64,000 nt of DNA from Pelobates cultripes (GCA_933207985.1 OW240913.1:261366734-261430733); one strand, 5' to 3'. Counted from the stretch's first letter, positions 13,723-25,977 are shown. Notes: generated from the letters alone by a model not told the origin. Made by a program: numbers and translations.

Positions 13723-14030
13723 CACGACAGAGAATCCAGAACATTTGTAACATAAAATAATTAAATATGTGCATTCATTTTCAGACAGAAAAATTTCAAG
13801 CAAAATAAACAAAAATCATTTGCTTGCTGGTTGAAATTCATATTCAGTCCATGCAATTCAATAATTTGTATTTCATTTAATTACAAAGAGAGAATTACCA
13901 GCTTCTTGCTTTTAGTTTGTTTATTATCTTTTCGAGTAGAATCTCCTTTCCCTGGCTGTAGGAGGAGTGAAGGAATATAGTTTAAAGGGGTTCTGATGCA
14001 GGGTCCCATCCATGCCCCTTAACCATTGCC
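13723..14030. other. Intergenic, no gene recognised
   Basis: AT-rich spacer between a complete and an internal MITE copy. Confidence 0.6.
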
Positions 14031-14255
14031 AGCAGTTGTCAGGTCCCTCAGGTTTCAACCCTTCACATGTAAACATAACAGTTTCAGAGAAACTGCCATG
14101 TTTACATGTGGGGTTAATCCAGCCTCTAGTGGCTGTCTTCCGGACAGCCACATTTGCGACGCTGGAGGCGAATATCGCCTCTATCGCGCAGAGTGTCTAT
14201 AGGAAAGCATTGAGAAATGCTTTCCTATGGGCACTTTGAATGTGCGCGCAGGGGT
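14031..14255. mobile_element. Internal fragment of subfamily A T2 MITE
   Basis: Very similar to about 13265-13480 (CAGGTCCCTCAGGTTTCAAC; GCCTCTAGTGGCTGTCTTCC; AGGAAAGCATTGAGAAATGC). Neither TTAA terminus is present. Confidence 0.65.
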
Positions 14256-15590
14256 TAGTTGAGGGTTAATCATGGAAGAGGCAGCATTTAAACTCCCCAC
14301 TGCTTCCACCCTTAGCCCCTCACCTGCCCTGCAATTGGTTAGTGCAATGGGGTACTCTGCACCAAGATCAAGGTTCCTCTATTAAACTGTGTACCCCCTA
14401 TCCCACAGCCCAAGATATTGGTCGGAACTAATAAATGGGGAACTCTACTCCCTGCAGCTTTCCCTCACTCAACAGGTTAAAGAGGTTAAAATGTTATCGG
14501 TTTTCCAGATTTGTTTGCAAAGAAAATTCAGACTACCCAAATCAAGACATGAACTACATTTTCTTTCTCTCTTGCTTATGTTTTTTTTTTTTTTACGTAC
14601 GAACTCAATATTCTTGCCTTACCCAAGAAAAATTCCTTCAACACCACGTAGAGATTGTGCTGCCACCTGCTGATATCAGACTCAAATAACTATTTTAGAA
14701 AGCTTTTAGAAAGTTCAAAATGTGTCTGCCACACATGAAGTGGTGCAGAAAATCTGCCAGGAATAGACTTAGTGACAAGCTTTTTTTTTTTTTTTATACA
14801 TCATATTTTTATACAGTATTTTGTTTTGAAAATTAGTGATACGAGAAAAGTTGTGGAAGAGGCACAAAGCAGACATGTCATGTGTACACAGGGGAACAAA
14901 AAGACAAAAACAGCAATTGTGCCAAAAAAGTAGCGTTAAAAACTGCTGCGTTCCCATTTGTACATCTCCACCACCGTTTCTTTTTTGCCTTCTTATTTGT
15001 CATCTTTCCCCTGGATGTGCCTTACTTGAACTGGTTTTGCATTTGCATTTGCCATTTGCTAAATCTTTACTATAACTTTAGGAAAACAAAGCATCACATG
15101 AAAAAAAGGTTTAAACAAATTCTAGGTGATTTTCAGTGTTTGAAATCCCATACCTCCCCACATTGAGAGGTACGGAATCAGAATGGGTGGAAGGGCCTTC
15201 CTAAGCATGGGTGGGCAGTCCTGCACCTCCAGTGGGCATTCCCATCTACTAAAGGAGCATTTCAGCCTGAAATGAAGCACACCAGGCTAACCGACACCCT
15301 CCCAGCTGGCTCTCAACCTATTGGATTTGTCATGTGACATGTGTCATCAAGGGCCAGATCGTACGCTACGGTGCTTTAACAGCGCAACTGAGCCACTGTA
15401 ATATCGCTAGGAGGAAGTGAGAACCTGTCACTTCCTCCCAGCTAACACACATCAAGCCGCGCAGAAGGGAGAGGAGAAGGCAGAGAGGAGGGGGTGTGAA
15501 CTTAATCTCACCAACCCCAGCCAGCAGAAGCCACCCTCCTACATCCAAAAGGTAGGAAACTGGAGGGTGGCTAAGAATATAAAAATTATT
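14256..15590. other. Intergenic, no gene recognised
   Basis: Contains a poly-T run at about 14779-14796. Short open frames on both strands (e.g. 14389-14689, 14836-15166, 15366-15548) have no recognisable domain. Confidence 0.5.
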
Positions 15591-15935
15591 ACATTTATGT
15601 GTGTATCTGTGTGAGTCTATATCTGTGTGTATGTGTCAGTTGTGCATCTGTGTGTGAGTGTGTATCTGTGTTTATGAGTGTATGATATGTGTGTGCGTGT
15701 GTATGTTAGTGTATGTATATGTGTGTGCTTTTTTGTGTCTTAATGTGTATGAATATCTGTAAAGGTATATATGTATTTGGCAGTGTGTATGTACATGTGC
15801 ATACAGCTCAGCATGCAAACACCAAAACTACATGCAATAAAATGCAAACATTACAAACAAACACTCTATCAAAATATATACAAACAATAGTTCATTCCAA
15901 CACCAACGCTACACACATAGTATGTAAGTGAGAAT
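15591..15935. repeat. TG-rich then CA-rich microsatellite region
   Basis: GTGTGTATCTGTGTGAG-type repeats (15595-15800) turn into the complementary ACAAACA/ACACCAA type (15815-15920). The two halves have opposite strand bias, so the region may be an old inverted pair. Confidence 0.65.
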
Positions 15936-18385
15936 GTGTTACATTTAAAAGCTAGAACTACATACAAACACACCATTGCGACTGTCATGCCGAAAGCTGG
16001 ACAGATTGGAGCCTTGAATCCACATTGAGTTCTGGCAATTCATAATTTAGTGAATAACCCTGCCATACTCCACCTACCTGACTCAGTCTGGGAGAAAAAC
16101 AATTCTTGGAATGCAAACCTGACCTGAGATTTAATAATATATAGGGAAAATCTCAGAATGCATTTCTGATCAGACAGTTCCCAGTAACTTTGAAACATAT
16201 TAACTCGTAGCATTATTTATCTAGGCGGGGAACAACATATACTTGGGAACATTCTTCAGTTGGTAACTTTAAAAATAATGAAACATGTATTTTCTAGTTG
16301 TATAATTTATTCAGAATCTCTTTGGGCTGTTGCTTATAAAGAAAAGGTGTGTATTGGAAAGCATGCATACCAAACTGCTAATTAATAGCATAATGGCAAA
16401 ACAGAATAAGAAAATCATATTACTTACTGCATTTGTTATGCTAAATGGACAATTGTGTCAACGTTTTGCATATGCAACTCTGTGCAATTAAGATATACTG
16501 AAAAATAATGAATAAACTAGAAAGGAGGTGCAGGTGCATGGAGTATATCACAGACTTTTTAGGTGTCACTTTTAGTAATTTAAAACACTTTGCAGAGTGC
16601 AATTTTAAAATCCTTTTGTCTTCTGGATAACTTCAGCATAAGTTTCAATAACATTATTTGGAGCTAAAAAAAATAATAATTAAAAAAAATCATTATAGAA
16701 AGTGCTTATTGCATAATACTGTAAAAGAAAAAACTATTTTTTTTTAAGTAATAAAACTGAAAAATACACTCACACATTTAAAAGCACCTTCACACACCAG
16801 TGCAATTAAACTTTAAAAAAAAAAAAAAAAAACACTCCAAGCATTATAACCACTACAACTAGGGCCAGACTAGGGCAAAAGAAATGGTCTGGGCATTTAA
16901 TGGCGTAGCACAAGAGTAAGTAGCACAATATGAGATGGTGTGTTGTGTCATCATCAATGACATGCACCCTTCTCAAAGTGGTCATGTCAGTTTGATGCTT
17001 CCTTTGCAAGGAATGTGATCAAAGCAATTGCCTGCCCCTTGAGGTTAGCTCCACTGAGCTACCCAAACCAGGAAGTAACATAGCCAGGGGGTGTTACAAG
17101 GCTAATTAATAAAAGTGCTGATTTCTAATGAAATTTTGAAAAATTAAAAAAAGAAGTTACACCTTTCACCCACTAAGCATTTCAGCAAGCAAAGTGCTTT
17201 AGGGGTCTACTCCAGACTTTTAAACTCTATGTAAAGTGCTCCACTTCAGAGTCATAGGGTGGCAAATAGGCGGGACAAAAATTGCTATTTGTAGTAAGCC
17301 TGCCTACTAGGTGCCTGTCATCAATCTGCCTCTCTGTGCTCTCCCCAGCCCGTGCCAGCGAGCTAGGAGAGGCAGATTGTCACCAGGACTATATATATTT
17401 ATTTATTTTGTTGTGCATGGAAATATAACAGAATAACTTGCAATGTCCCAACAGTATATGCAAGTGATAAAACAAACCATAACAGTTGAGCATTTTAAAT
17501 ATACAACACATTTTTGTATCATTATGTTCAGGCTAAATGTGAAGGTCTAAACGATTTACTGGAAATAAACTTGGTAATAGAGAAGATTTCAAGACAAAAG
17601 TTGAAATAGCGTTACAGATAGGAGGCCCCCAGGTCTGTTATCAAACATCAAGCATTTCAGGCTTAACATTTCTATGTGCATGTATTAAACTGTATAGATT
17701 AGAATACACTAGAATAGAATGCAAGAAAAAAAAAATACTATGACGGTTCGGTGTTTTGAAGAAAAGTAGCACAGGTTTAAGCCATGTGGAAGTAGACAGG
17801 GTTATAGCAAACCAGTAGGAGATCCAGGTCATCCTTTACCCCTCTGGGGCAGGACATGATCTGAAAGGTTTTTAGGCCCAGCATCACAGAATCAAGCACG
17901 CAGTCCAGTGACTGCCATGGGGTAACCCAACGCCAGTCATCCCTCTTTGATAGCGCTGTACATTCCAGGAATGCTATGTCTCAGTGTCAGGATATAGAGT
18001 AATAAGAAGATTATTAAATAGAGGTTTAGGGAATATACCCAAAACAGGTAACAGGAAAAACGTCTGTAAAAGGAAAATATAGGACAAAGGGTGAAAGCAG
18101 AACCAATAAGCGAGATTATAGGCAAGTATATTGAGGGATATATAATAGAAAGTTAGGCAATATACCCCAGACAGGTTATTAAGTATATATATATATTAAA
18201 TATATATATATATATTTAATATAAATAAATAAATAACACACGTGCTCACCACAGTGGGTAGAATAGTATATAAAATATAATTTACCCTAATAGGAAAATA
18301 GATTGTAAGAAGATCCCATAGGCTTCTTTAGATAAACATACAAAAAATACAATTTACAAATTGGGAAAAAGAAATAGCAGGTAAT
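15936..18385. other. Intergenic, no gene recognised
   Basis: AT-rich DNA with an A18 run (about 16815-16832) and a (TA)n patch (18187-18220). No exon or transposase could be supported. 17395-18180 reads like repeat-derived sequence of unknown family. Confidence 0.5.
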
Positions 18386-18768
18386 GGTGCAGGATTTAAG
18401 ACACCAGAAAAAGCGCTGAATTAAAATGCACTCACAAAATGGTCATTAACCGCAGGCATATGAGTGATTTATAGATGAAAGGAGCTCAATCCTCTTCTCT
18501 TTTGTCTTTAAGAGGGATTTAATAAATAAATAAAAACCAGTTGAAGTTCAAGTGCTGAATGGGTCTCTCCGCCCTATGCGTTTCGTCCTATTGGACTTCG
18601 TCCACAATTGCACCTGACTGTGTCTCGCTCTTAAATCCTTCTTAAGGACAAAAGAGAAGAGGATTGAGCTCCTTTCATCTATAAATCACTTATATGCCTG
18701 CAGTCAATGACCATTTTGTGAGTGCATTTTAATTCAGCGCTTTTTATGGGGTCTTAAATCCTGCACCA
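18386..18768. mobile_element. Foldback element, about 383 bp
   Basis: The left arm starts GGTGCAGGATTTAAGAC at 18386 and the right arm ends GTCTTAAATCCTGCACC at 18768. The arms of about 130 bp (AAAATGCACTCACAAAATGG; AGGAGCTCAATCCTCTTCTC) pair with few mismatches around a unique centre of about 110 bp (18525-18635) that contains CCTATGCGTTTCGTCCTATT. Probably a non-autonomous DNA transposon. Confidence 0.8.
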
Positions 18769-18779
18769 CTAGTGTGTTT

Positions 18780-20353
18780 GTATGAGTGTGTGTGTATATA
18801 ATTATAAAAATCACAGAATATCATAGCCCCAAGTTTTACCCTCAACTTATCCACGAGGTATAGCATATTTCACAATTGTTGGTCACAAAACTGCACTCGA
18901 CTTATACACGAGTATATACAGTAGTTGTAACAGGGTCATTCAGGATAGTTGCAAACAACAGGAATGTTTGTATTATCCAGGTTGGTTGCGTAGATTTAGA
19001 TAGGTGTAAAGTAGGTTTAAAATAAAGCAAGAAGTCCAGTGTGGATTTAAGCAGGTAAATATTGTAGATCAGGTTTGTCCCCAAGCTTCTTGGTAAAAAG
19101 CAGGTTGATAGGATAAATCAGGTTGGGTTTAATGCTATTCAGAATATAGCAGGTTTTTGCTACAGGAGCCAGGATCAGAAGATCACTCAGCGTGAACATC
19201 AAGTTCATTCATTCAATGTAAAGGCCATTTGTTCAGCAGATTGTGGCCTCTTATAGCAGATTTAGTAATCATGCTAGGCAGGCGAGAGAAACTGTGGTTA
19301 GACTAGTGGCTAGAGAGGCCACTAGTGGTGAAAAACTGGAATTTGTAGAAATAAAAGAAAAAATGAAAAATAACTTTGGTTATCAGGATAGGATCCTGAC
19401 ACTCTCTGCTAGCGATGGATTTCACCGGTCGGTGACGAAGGCCACAGAGTGAATTCACAAGCACCCAGCCAGCTCATGGGGTAGGTACGATCTGTCTGGA
19501 GAATCAGAATAATGGCATCCAGACGTTGCATAACAAGGGACATCTCTCCGCTTTGTACGAGGGTACACATGGTGCACGCCATCTTAGGTGAGCCGGAGTC
19601 AGGGTAGCTGTTCCTGCAGCAATACCTTCCTGAGACAGCTGGGGAATCTGCCGGGTTGGGACAAGGTTCTCCACTGCTGGACCAGAGAGGTGCGGGGGGT
19701 GACTGGGCACCATTTCGACACTGTTGATATCCTGCCTGTGCTGAGCTCTGAGACAAGCTGCCTTTACCTTCCACCACACCTGCTAGGTCACACAAATGGC
19801 GATGAAGAATGTCAGCTGGACAGCTGCCCGGTGACCGCGAGAAACACTCTCAGGCCGGTCTGTCGATTCGGGGATCTTGGCCAGTTGTGCCTGCCCCAGA
19901 GTCAAGGCTGTGAGAGCAGTTTGCCAAGGACTAATAGTGAGTACATGAGAAGCTCTCAAGAAATGCATCCTGTGGCCATTGCAGTCAGACCACACCTCTC
20001 AGAAGAAGAGTTTATAACTCAAAATCTCAATTTATTTATTTTTTGCTGGTGAGATTCTATCTAGCATTTCACTGTAAAATAATTTTTAAAAGTAATCAGT
20101 TGGTAACATCTTGTGGCTAAATTCTGTATTACACCTGTAATTTGCATGTACCCTCAGCATTACCAACTCTCAACTCATTAATATTAAAAAATGTCTATAT
20201 GGTTTAATTCATAAAAATTGGATCATATATCTTGGAGGTAATAGAGCCATATAGACATTTACAATAAATTAAACTTTTCACTGCTTTATTAACTCAAACT
20301 TTGAGCCTCAACAGGAAACTTTTTCTCAAGTCAGTGTTGCACAATAAACAAAC
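18780..20353. other. Unassigned region with overlapping open frames
   Basis: 19243-19452 (+), 19588-20052 (+) and 19409-19795 (-) are open for 70-154 codons but show no recognised motif. They overlap one another on opposite strands. The sequence is less AT-rich than its surroundings and may be repeat-derived. ACTTATACACGAGTATATAC-type text near 18900 is a common frog repeat word, also seen in complement at about 53097-53120. Confidence 0.35.
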
Positions 20354-20644
20354 TTAAAGGAACAGTATAAGAAAAAAATAATTCTCCCCCCAACAGTAAA
20401 CATACTGTCACTAAATGCTTTTTTCCCTAAGTAGTGTAATAATAAGCTGTTTTCATCTTGACACTGATCAGATGTTCTTCTCCTCATGCGACTGTATGTC
20501 ATATCTTCCTGCTTCCTGTATTTCAGCCAGACTGTCCACCAATGGCCATGCTCCAGTGATTCTCTATGATAATCAGTAATGACACGCCCACAATGCCTGC
20601 TCAAGAAGTACTCAACCTAAGTTACACTACTGTTGTGCTTTAAA
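20354..20644. mobile_element. Small T2-like MITE
   Basis: Starts TTAAAGGAACAGTATAAG at 20354 and ends ACTACTGTTGTGCTTTAA near 20643, giving inverted TTAA-bounded ends. Confidence 0.5.
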
Positions 20645-21400
20645 TTCAGCAGGGAGCAATGTTTTTTCTCAGGTATGATGACAAGGAATGGACACAGCAG
20701 AAATACAAGCTTGGAGGGCAGTACTTGTCCACACAAGTGTATGGCAGAATACTACACCTAATTTTAATGTGGAAAACACAGATCTTATAACAAAATTCTG
20801 TACACATCCAAAAAGGGGTTGTCTTCACCAGGGGCATACCTAGAGCATTTGGCACCTGGGGCGGGTCCTATTTTTGGCCTCCCTCTTTCCCCCCTCAACT
20901 TTAAATATAAAAACAACCCAAAAATGTTTTTATGTATTTAGCACTGAGCAGTGTTTGTGTGTTTGAATGCATGCATGTTTTTGTATGGAGTATATGTGAG
21001 TGAATGTACCGGTGTATTTGTATGTAGTGTTGGCGTTGAAATGCATGAGTGTATTTGTGTGTAGTGTTGGCGAGATTTTTAGATGTCTGCACATATACAC
21101 ATACACGGACATACACATATGCAGATACATATACACACAAACACAGTCACACACAGAAACACATTGACACACATGCAGACATCGTTGCAACTCTAGAAAC
21201 AATATATATGGGGGGGGCACATAAGATACCACAGTCAAAACAGGAGGGGGAGGGGGAGGGGGAGCAGTAAAACTTCTCACTAGGGGATGGGGTAATATGC
21301 TGCCATTGGCTGTCTGATGCCAGCATGCTGTGTTCTGCATGCTGGCATCTGACTACACATTTGCATATAATTCACATTAGCCACCCAGATTTCTTGTTGT
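20645..21400. repeat. Repeat with TG/CA microsatellite core
   Basis: A GGGGCGGGTCC/GGCCTCCC-type start (20850-20890) precedes TG-rich then CA-rich repeats (20940-21175) and a GGGGGA-repeat (21243-21265). Open frames here are microsatellite artefacts. Confidence 0.55.
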
Positions 21401-21432
21401 GGGCCGGCTGACACCTCTTAATTTCGATCTTT

Positions 21433-21925
21433 GTTTAGCAGATAACTCCTCTATTTGCTATCGTTATGTGGGATTGTCATATTTAAGGACACCAAATAAG
21501 GTGCTATCTGCTAAACAGCACCCTCATTTGGTATCTTCAAATATGGAAATCTCACATACGGGCACCAATTCAGGGAATGATCTACTAAACAGCTAAAGGA
21601 TCAAGATTAAAAAGCCCTTTTCTTGTTTTCAGTTGTTTAGTAGATAAATCCCTTATTTGTTATCCTTATGTGGGATTGCCATATTTAAGGACACCAAATA
21701 AAAGAGATATCTGCTAAACAGCACCCTCATTTGGTATCTTTAAATATGGAAATCTCACATACGGGCACCAAATCAGGGAACTATCTACTAAACAGCTAAA
21801 GGATCAAGATTTAAAAAGCTATTTTCTTATTTTCAGTTGTTTCGTAGATAAATCCCTTATTTGTTATCCTTATGTGGGATTGCAATATTTAAGGACACCA
21901 AATAAGGGAGCTATCTACTAAACAC
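21433..21925. repeat. Tandem repeat of about 203-bp units, each internally palindromic
   Basis: Units start GTTTAG(C/T)AGATAA at 21433 and 21635, with a third partial unit at 21839 (spacings 202 and 204 bp). Inside each unit TATGTGGGATTGCCATATTT and GGACACCAAATAA are followed by their inverted counterparts (AAATATGGAAATCTCACATA; CATTTGGTATCTT), so each unit can fold on itself. Confidence 0.8.
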
Positions 21926-22180
21926 ATACACAGAGATAAACACAATCACACACACAATCACATCCACACACAAACATTACATACATACACACATTTAATA
22001 ATTAAGCGGTCCACCCAGCCTCCCTACCTCGCTCTAGAAGGGCTGGAGTGGATCCTCAGTCCCTGGTGGTCAGTGGTTGCTGCTGGGATCTCTGTGCTCT
22101 TCCTGCACAAGTCCATCGCACGCCCTGTAATGACGCAGAGGCCGCAATGACATCATATCCTGGCTGCCGGCTCACTGTTA
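21926..22180. other. Flank of CA array with shared block
   Basis: CCACCCAGCCTCCCTACCT at 22011-22029 recurs at 50401-50419, also directly beside a CA array. This indicates a common repeat unit. Confidence 0.45.
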
Positions 22181-23090
22181 GATGCACACAGTCCCACACA
22201 CAGTCACTCACACACAGTTACAGGCAGACAGTCAAACACGCAGGCAATCACACAGGCAGACAGTCACAAATACACACAGATTCACAGACAGTCACACACA
22301 CAATCACAGGCAGAGAGTCACACATACACACAACACAGTCACAGACACACACACACAAAATCACAGGCAGACAGTCACACACACACCCACAATCACAGGC
22401 AGACAGTCACACACACACAGGCAGGCAGACAGTCACACACACACACACAGTCACACAGACAATCACAGGCAGACAGTCACACACACACAGTGACACACAC
22501 ACAGAGTCACACAGACAATCACAGGCAGACAGTCACACACACAGTGACACACACACACAGTCACACAGGCAGACAGTCACACATACACACAGTTTCACAG
22601 ACAGTCACACACACAATCACAGGCAGACAGTCACACACACACACAGGCAGTCACACACACACAGAGTCACACAGACAATCACAGGCAGACAGTCACACAC
22701 ACACCGGTCGCACACACACAGTCACACACACACAGAGTCACAGACAATCATAGGCGAACAGTCCACACACACACAGTGACACACACACACAGTCCTGGGC
22801 AGACAGTCACATACACACAACACAATCACAGACGTCACACACACACACACACACACATACAGAGACAGACAGTGACACACACACACACAATCACAGTCAC
22901 ACACACACAGTCACAGACAGTCACTCACACCCACAATCACAGGCAGACAGTCACGCACACAGTCACAGTCCACTCCACACACCCACAATCACAGGCAGAC
23001 AGTCACTCACACACACACACACACACACACACACAGGCAACAGTCACACACACACACAGGCAGACAATCACACACACACACAGGCAGACA
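22181..23090. repeat. CA-rich minisatellite array
   Basis: About 0.9 kb of CACACA mixed with a unit of about 22 bp of type AATCACAGGCAGACAGTCAC, in irregular copies. The long His/Thr/Gln-rich frames across it (e.g. 22048-22779) are low-complexity and should not be read as a protein. It abuts ERV sequence at 23091. Confidence 0.92.
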
Positions 23091-23245
23091 ATCTCCTTGA
23101 CAATAGGCCAGTGGCGCCGAGACGAAAGGAGGTCCAGGCAGAAGTTCAGGGGTGCTGCCATGGAGAACGTTGGTAAAAGTTTACCGTCTCAAATCTCTGC
23201 GCCAGCTTCGGTGCGATGAGGTTCCCGGACCCAATGCACAAAAAA
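23091..23245 (-). mobile_element. Second copy of ERV primer-binding site and leader
   Basis: 23091-23245 matches 30380-30533 with about six differences by eye. On the - strand it follows the end of the 3' LTR and contains a PBS-like word (GTGCATTGGGTCCGGGAA, about 23222-23240). A normal provirus has host DNA here. This suggests remains of a tandem provirus or a recombination product, cut off at the CA array. Confidence 0.75.
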
Positions 23246-23652
23246 TGTTACCGGAGGAATAACAGGAACAAACTGCAGAAGACACACATAGAGATATGGA
23301 CACAAGTCTTCAGGTTTATTTACACACCGATCGGGTCTCAGATGAACTACTGTTCCAAAAATATCTGAGAGGCAGAAAGCATGGTGCAGAGGCCTTTTGT
23401 TAGCAGCATATCCCCTCCCATACAGTATAACCCCTCCTATATTCCTCAGACCAATCAGTACACAGGATATTCAGGATCAACTTATATGGGCAGACCACAT
23501 GGCATTTACAGACAAAGGAATGTACTATCCACTTCCACACATGCTCAGTATACTGATGACTCATCCAACTGTTTGTAATCATATACTAATTAGCATATGC
23601 CATGTGGAGATTTCGGCCTACTAAATTTTGACCATGCTGGAATCCCATCACA
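23246..23652 (-). mobile_element. ERV 3' LTR
   Basis: 407 bp, TGTGAT...AACA on the - strand, TG...CA bounded. It matches the 5' LTR (30534-30953) with about nine substitutions and one indel region by eye. It is preceded on the - strand by a polypurine tract. The indel of about 13 bp removes the TATATAAAAG-type box present in the other LTR. Confidence 0.85.
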
Positions 23653-23654
23653 TT

Positions 23655-23663
23655 CCCCCCTTT
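23655..23663 (-). promoter_or_regulatory. ERV polypurine tract
   Basis: AAAGGGGGG on the - strand, two bases before the LTR's TG. Typical plus-strand primer site of a retrovirus. Confidence 0.8.
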
Positions 23664-23781
23664 GATGCCTCTGATACAAAGTTATACAAGATGCATCACT
23701 AACCATAATTTGCCAACACCACTCTAGTAACCATGAACCAGTACAGACCTTGTAAGCATCTTAGCATCATCACAAACTCCT

Positions 23782-25970
23782 TCAGCATTCCTTATCCTGA
23801 ATATGTTCTCTTTGGGCTAGGGATTCATATCTATAGACAGTCATTACATGAGCAGCTGTCTTTCTTTCTATAGTACTCTCTATGATACCACGTATAGATC
23901 TGACCACTAATGGAATTAGGCAGGGCAGAAAGAGACATAAGAATATAATGAATATTACTCCTCCTACTAACGCCTTAATCCCTCCAAGCTGCTCATACCA
24001 ACTTCCAAACCAACTACTAGGATTATACCCATTCCAGACCTGAGTAGGTACATGCATAAGTTTAACCATGTGGCTTGTAAGTTCAGCCACTGCCCGCCCT
24101 TCATCATCTATGTGCAAACAACAGTTGCTAAGATTAAACTTTCCACACACACCTCCCTCTACTGCCAGTAAATAATCAAGGGCTAGCCTATTTTGGTAAA
24201 TGGCGGATCTCATTCGGGTATTCTGCTTAGCTAAGAGGTTGAGGGCTTCTGCTGTCTCGTTGGTTATGATTTCAACCACCGCCTGTAGTCTTATAATACG
24301 GTTGAGCATATATATTGGGGTTCTATATCCATAGGTACCATCTTTTGCCCAAGTAGCAGGTCCATAATAATTTATAATAAGTTGGGGAGGCCACGCATCA
24401 TCTTCCCAGCTACCTATATTCAAGGATGCTCGCTTCTTTTTATGATTCACATCATAAACCTTAACTCCCAAGGTCTCTCCTGTTTCAATTGGCAACAAGA
24501 AGAAGGATGGTTTGAGCGTACCTAGTACACATGCTCCCTCCCAATCTTGTGGTAACTCTGAATATTCTTTCTTACCACAGATCCAGTACAAATTTGCTGG
24601 GGTTTTCCAATTGGATGTAGCAGATAAGTCAAACCATACCTCTTTTGAATTGGTGTAATTGGCAAAAGGATTAGTAGGTTCCGAGACATTTGAAGCTGAC
24701 CACCAAGTAGTATCTTTTGTATCAGCATTATAGGCCTTCTGTCCTAACCAGGTTAACTCTCCAACAGATGTATTATACAGTGGCCCTCTTCTAGCTAAGC
24801 ATACATGGCCTATGATAGATGTTTTTAAACACCATTCTGAATTTTTCTCTAGTACTTACTTGATGATCAGACTGAGAAAGCATCTGTTGTTCATCTGTCT
24901 CAGAACCAGGGTACCAAACCTCTCTTGCCTCCCATGGCCATTGGTCTCCCATATTAGTACCTCCACATACAAAGCAGTTAGTTATATTAACACTACCTGC
25001 AATACTCTCAGCCAAATCAATAAATAGGTTCTTAACATTATGGGGCATTTTATCCTCAACACTCATCTCCTCATAGAAGGAATGAAAAACCTGATGAGTT
25101 TGAGAAGCTGTCGTCCCAGTTTCAAGTCCTACATATATTATGGTCCCTGGATCTACTCCTGTACCATGTATTTTGAAACCCAAAGAGATTCACAAACTTG
25201 TCAATGAAGTGCTGTGGATTGGAAATGGTCATATGCACAGGGTTACACTCCATAGTTTTACAATACAGTGTAATGGGCAACCTTTGGATAATCATATCTT
25301 GATCTACTGTCTTTCCCCAGGTTGCCCAACCTACACATGACCAATAGGGGCAGAAGTTAAAGTCTCTATTTGGGCAGTCAGGATCAGTAGATCTTTTACT
25401 GGGACATACATATTTATCATTAAACCCATAAATTCGTTCCCATTTAAGATTACCACATACATTCCAAGGTTTTCCACTACCCGAGATCGCCTTACATGCA
25501 TCAAATAGTAGAATGCCCATAGAATGTATGGTGCTTATCACAGTCTTCTTTATTAAGGTCCCCTGGGAGTTACTGTTCCGAATTACCAACCAAATTGAAC
25601 GGGGTTGGAATTGGGGTTTGAAACACTTGGGCTCACCTGATATCGGTTGACACACACTATAATCAGTATCTAAGTACCTACACCTAGACACAGATCCTTT
25701 ACCTTCATATTGTGAGTGCCAAATTAGGGTCTGGGATATCTGGTTACCTGTTTTCGTAGTCTTAATACAACTAACACAGCTTGGAATATCCTCACCTTTA
25801 CCCTCCTGAAAAATTATAAAAATACTAAAGCACATAATTAAACACATTATTCTTGTGGTCCTCATCTTTATTCTTCGACCGTGCGATGGCACCTCAGCTT
25901 CCCGCTTGTGAGGGCTACAAGGATTCTTGTACTTCTGATCTTCACCTTCACAGAGGTCCCTTCGAGACAC
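23782..25970 (-). pseudogene. ERV env (gammaretrovirus-like envelope), broken by frameshifts
   Basis: Envelope glycoprotein relic on the - strand. The SU part, 25970-25122, starts with a basic leader then a hydrophobic signal-peptide-like stretch, and holds CPYWSCVGWATW. After a frameshift near 25180 the frame 25183-24791 contains the gammaretroviral SU CxxC motif (NCFVCGG). A second frameshift near 24850 leads to a frame open from 24855 to the stop at 23782 (358 codons). This frame carries the TM ectodomain with a leucine-rich heptad region, a cysteine motif CGKFNLSNCC (C-x7-CC rather than the usual gammaretroviral C-x6-CC), a hydrophobic membrane span (GGVIFIIFLCLFLPCLIPLV) and a short tail. 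No canonical furin site was picked out by eye. It cannot make a full envelope as it stands. Confidence 0.85.
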
Positions 25971-25977
25971 TCTGGCT

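Noticed and set aside
19409..20052. Overlapping frames of 128-154 codons as a possible gene
   Set aside because: The frames overlap on opposite strands, with no recognised domain, splice sites or codon pattern to choose one. Left as unassigned.
22048..22779. 243-codon open frame rich in His, Thr, Gln and Ser
   Set aside because: It is the translation of a CA-rich tandem array. Other frames over the same array are open too, and there is no domain or splice evidence.
23381..23624. Frames of 60-75 codons repeated almost exactly at 30682-30925
   Set aside because: Both lie in the ERV LTRs on the strand opposite to the provirus; repeated because the LTRs are.
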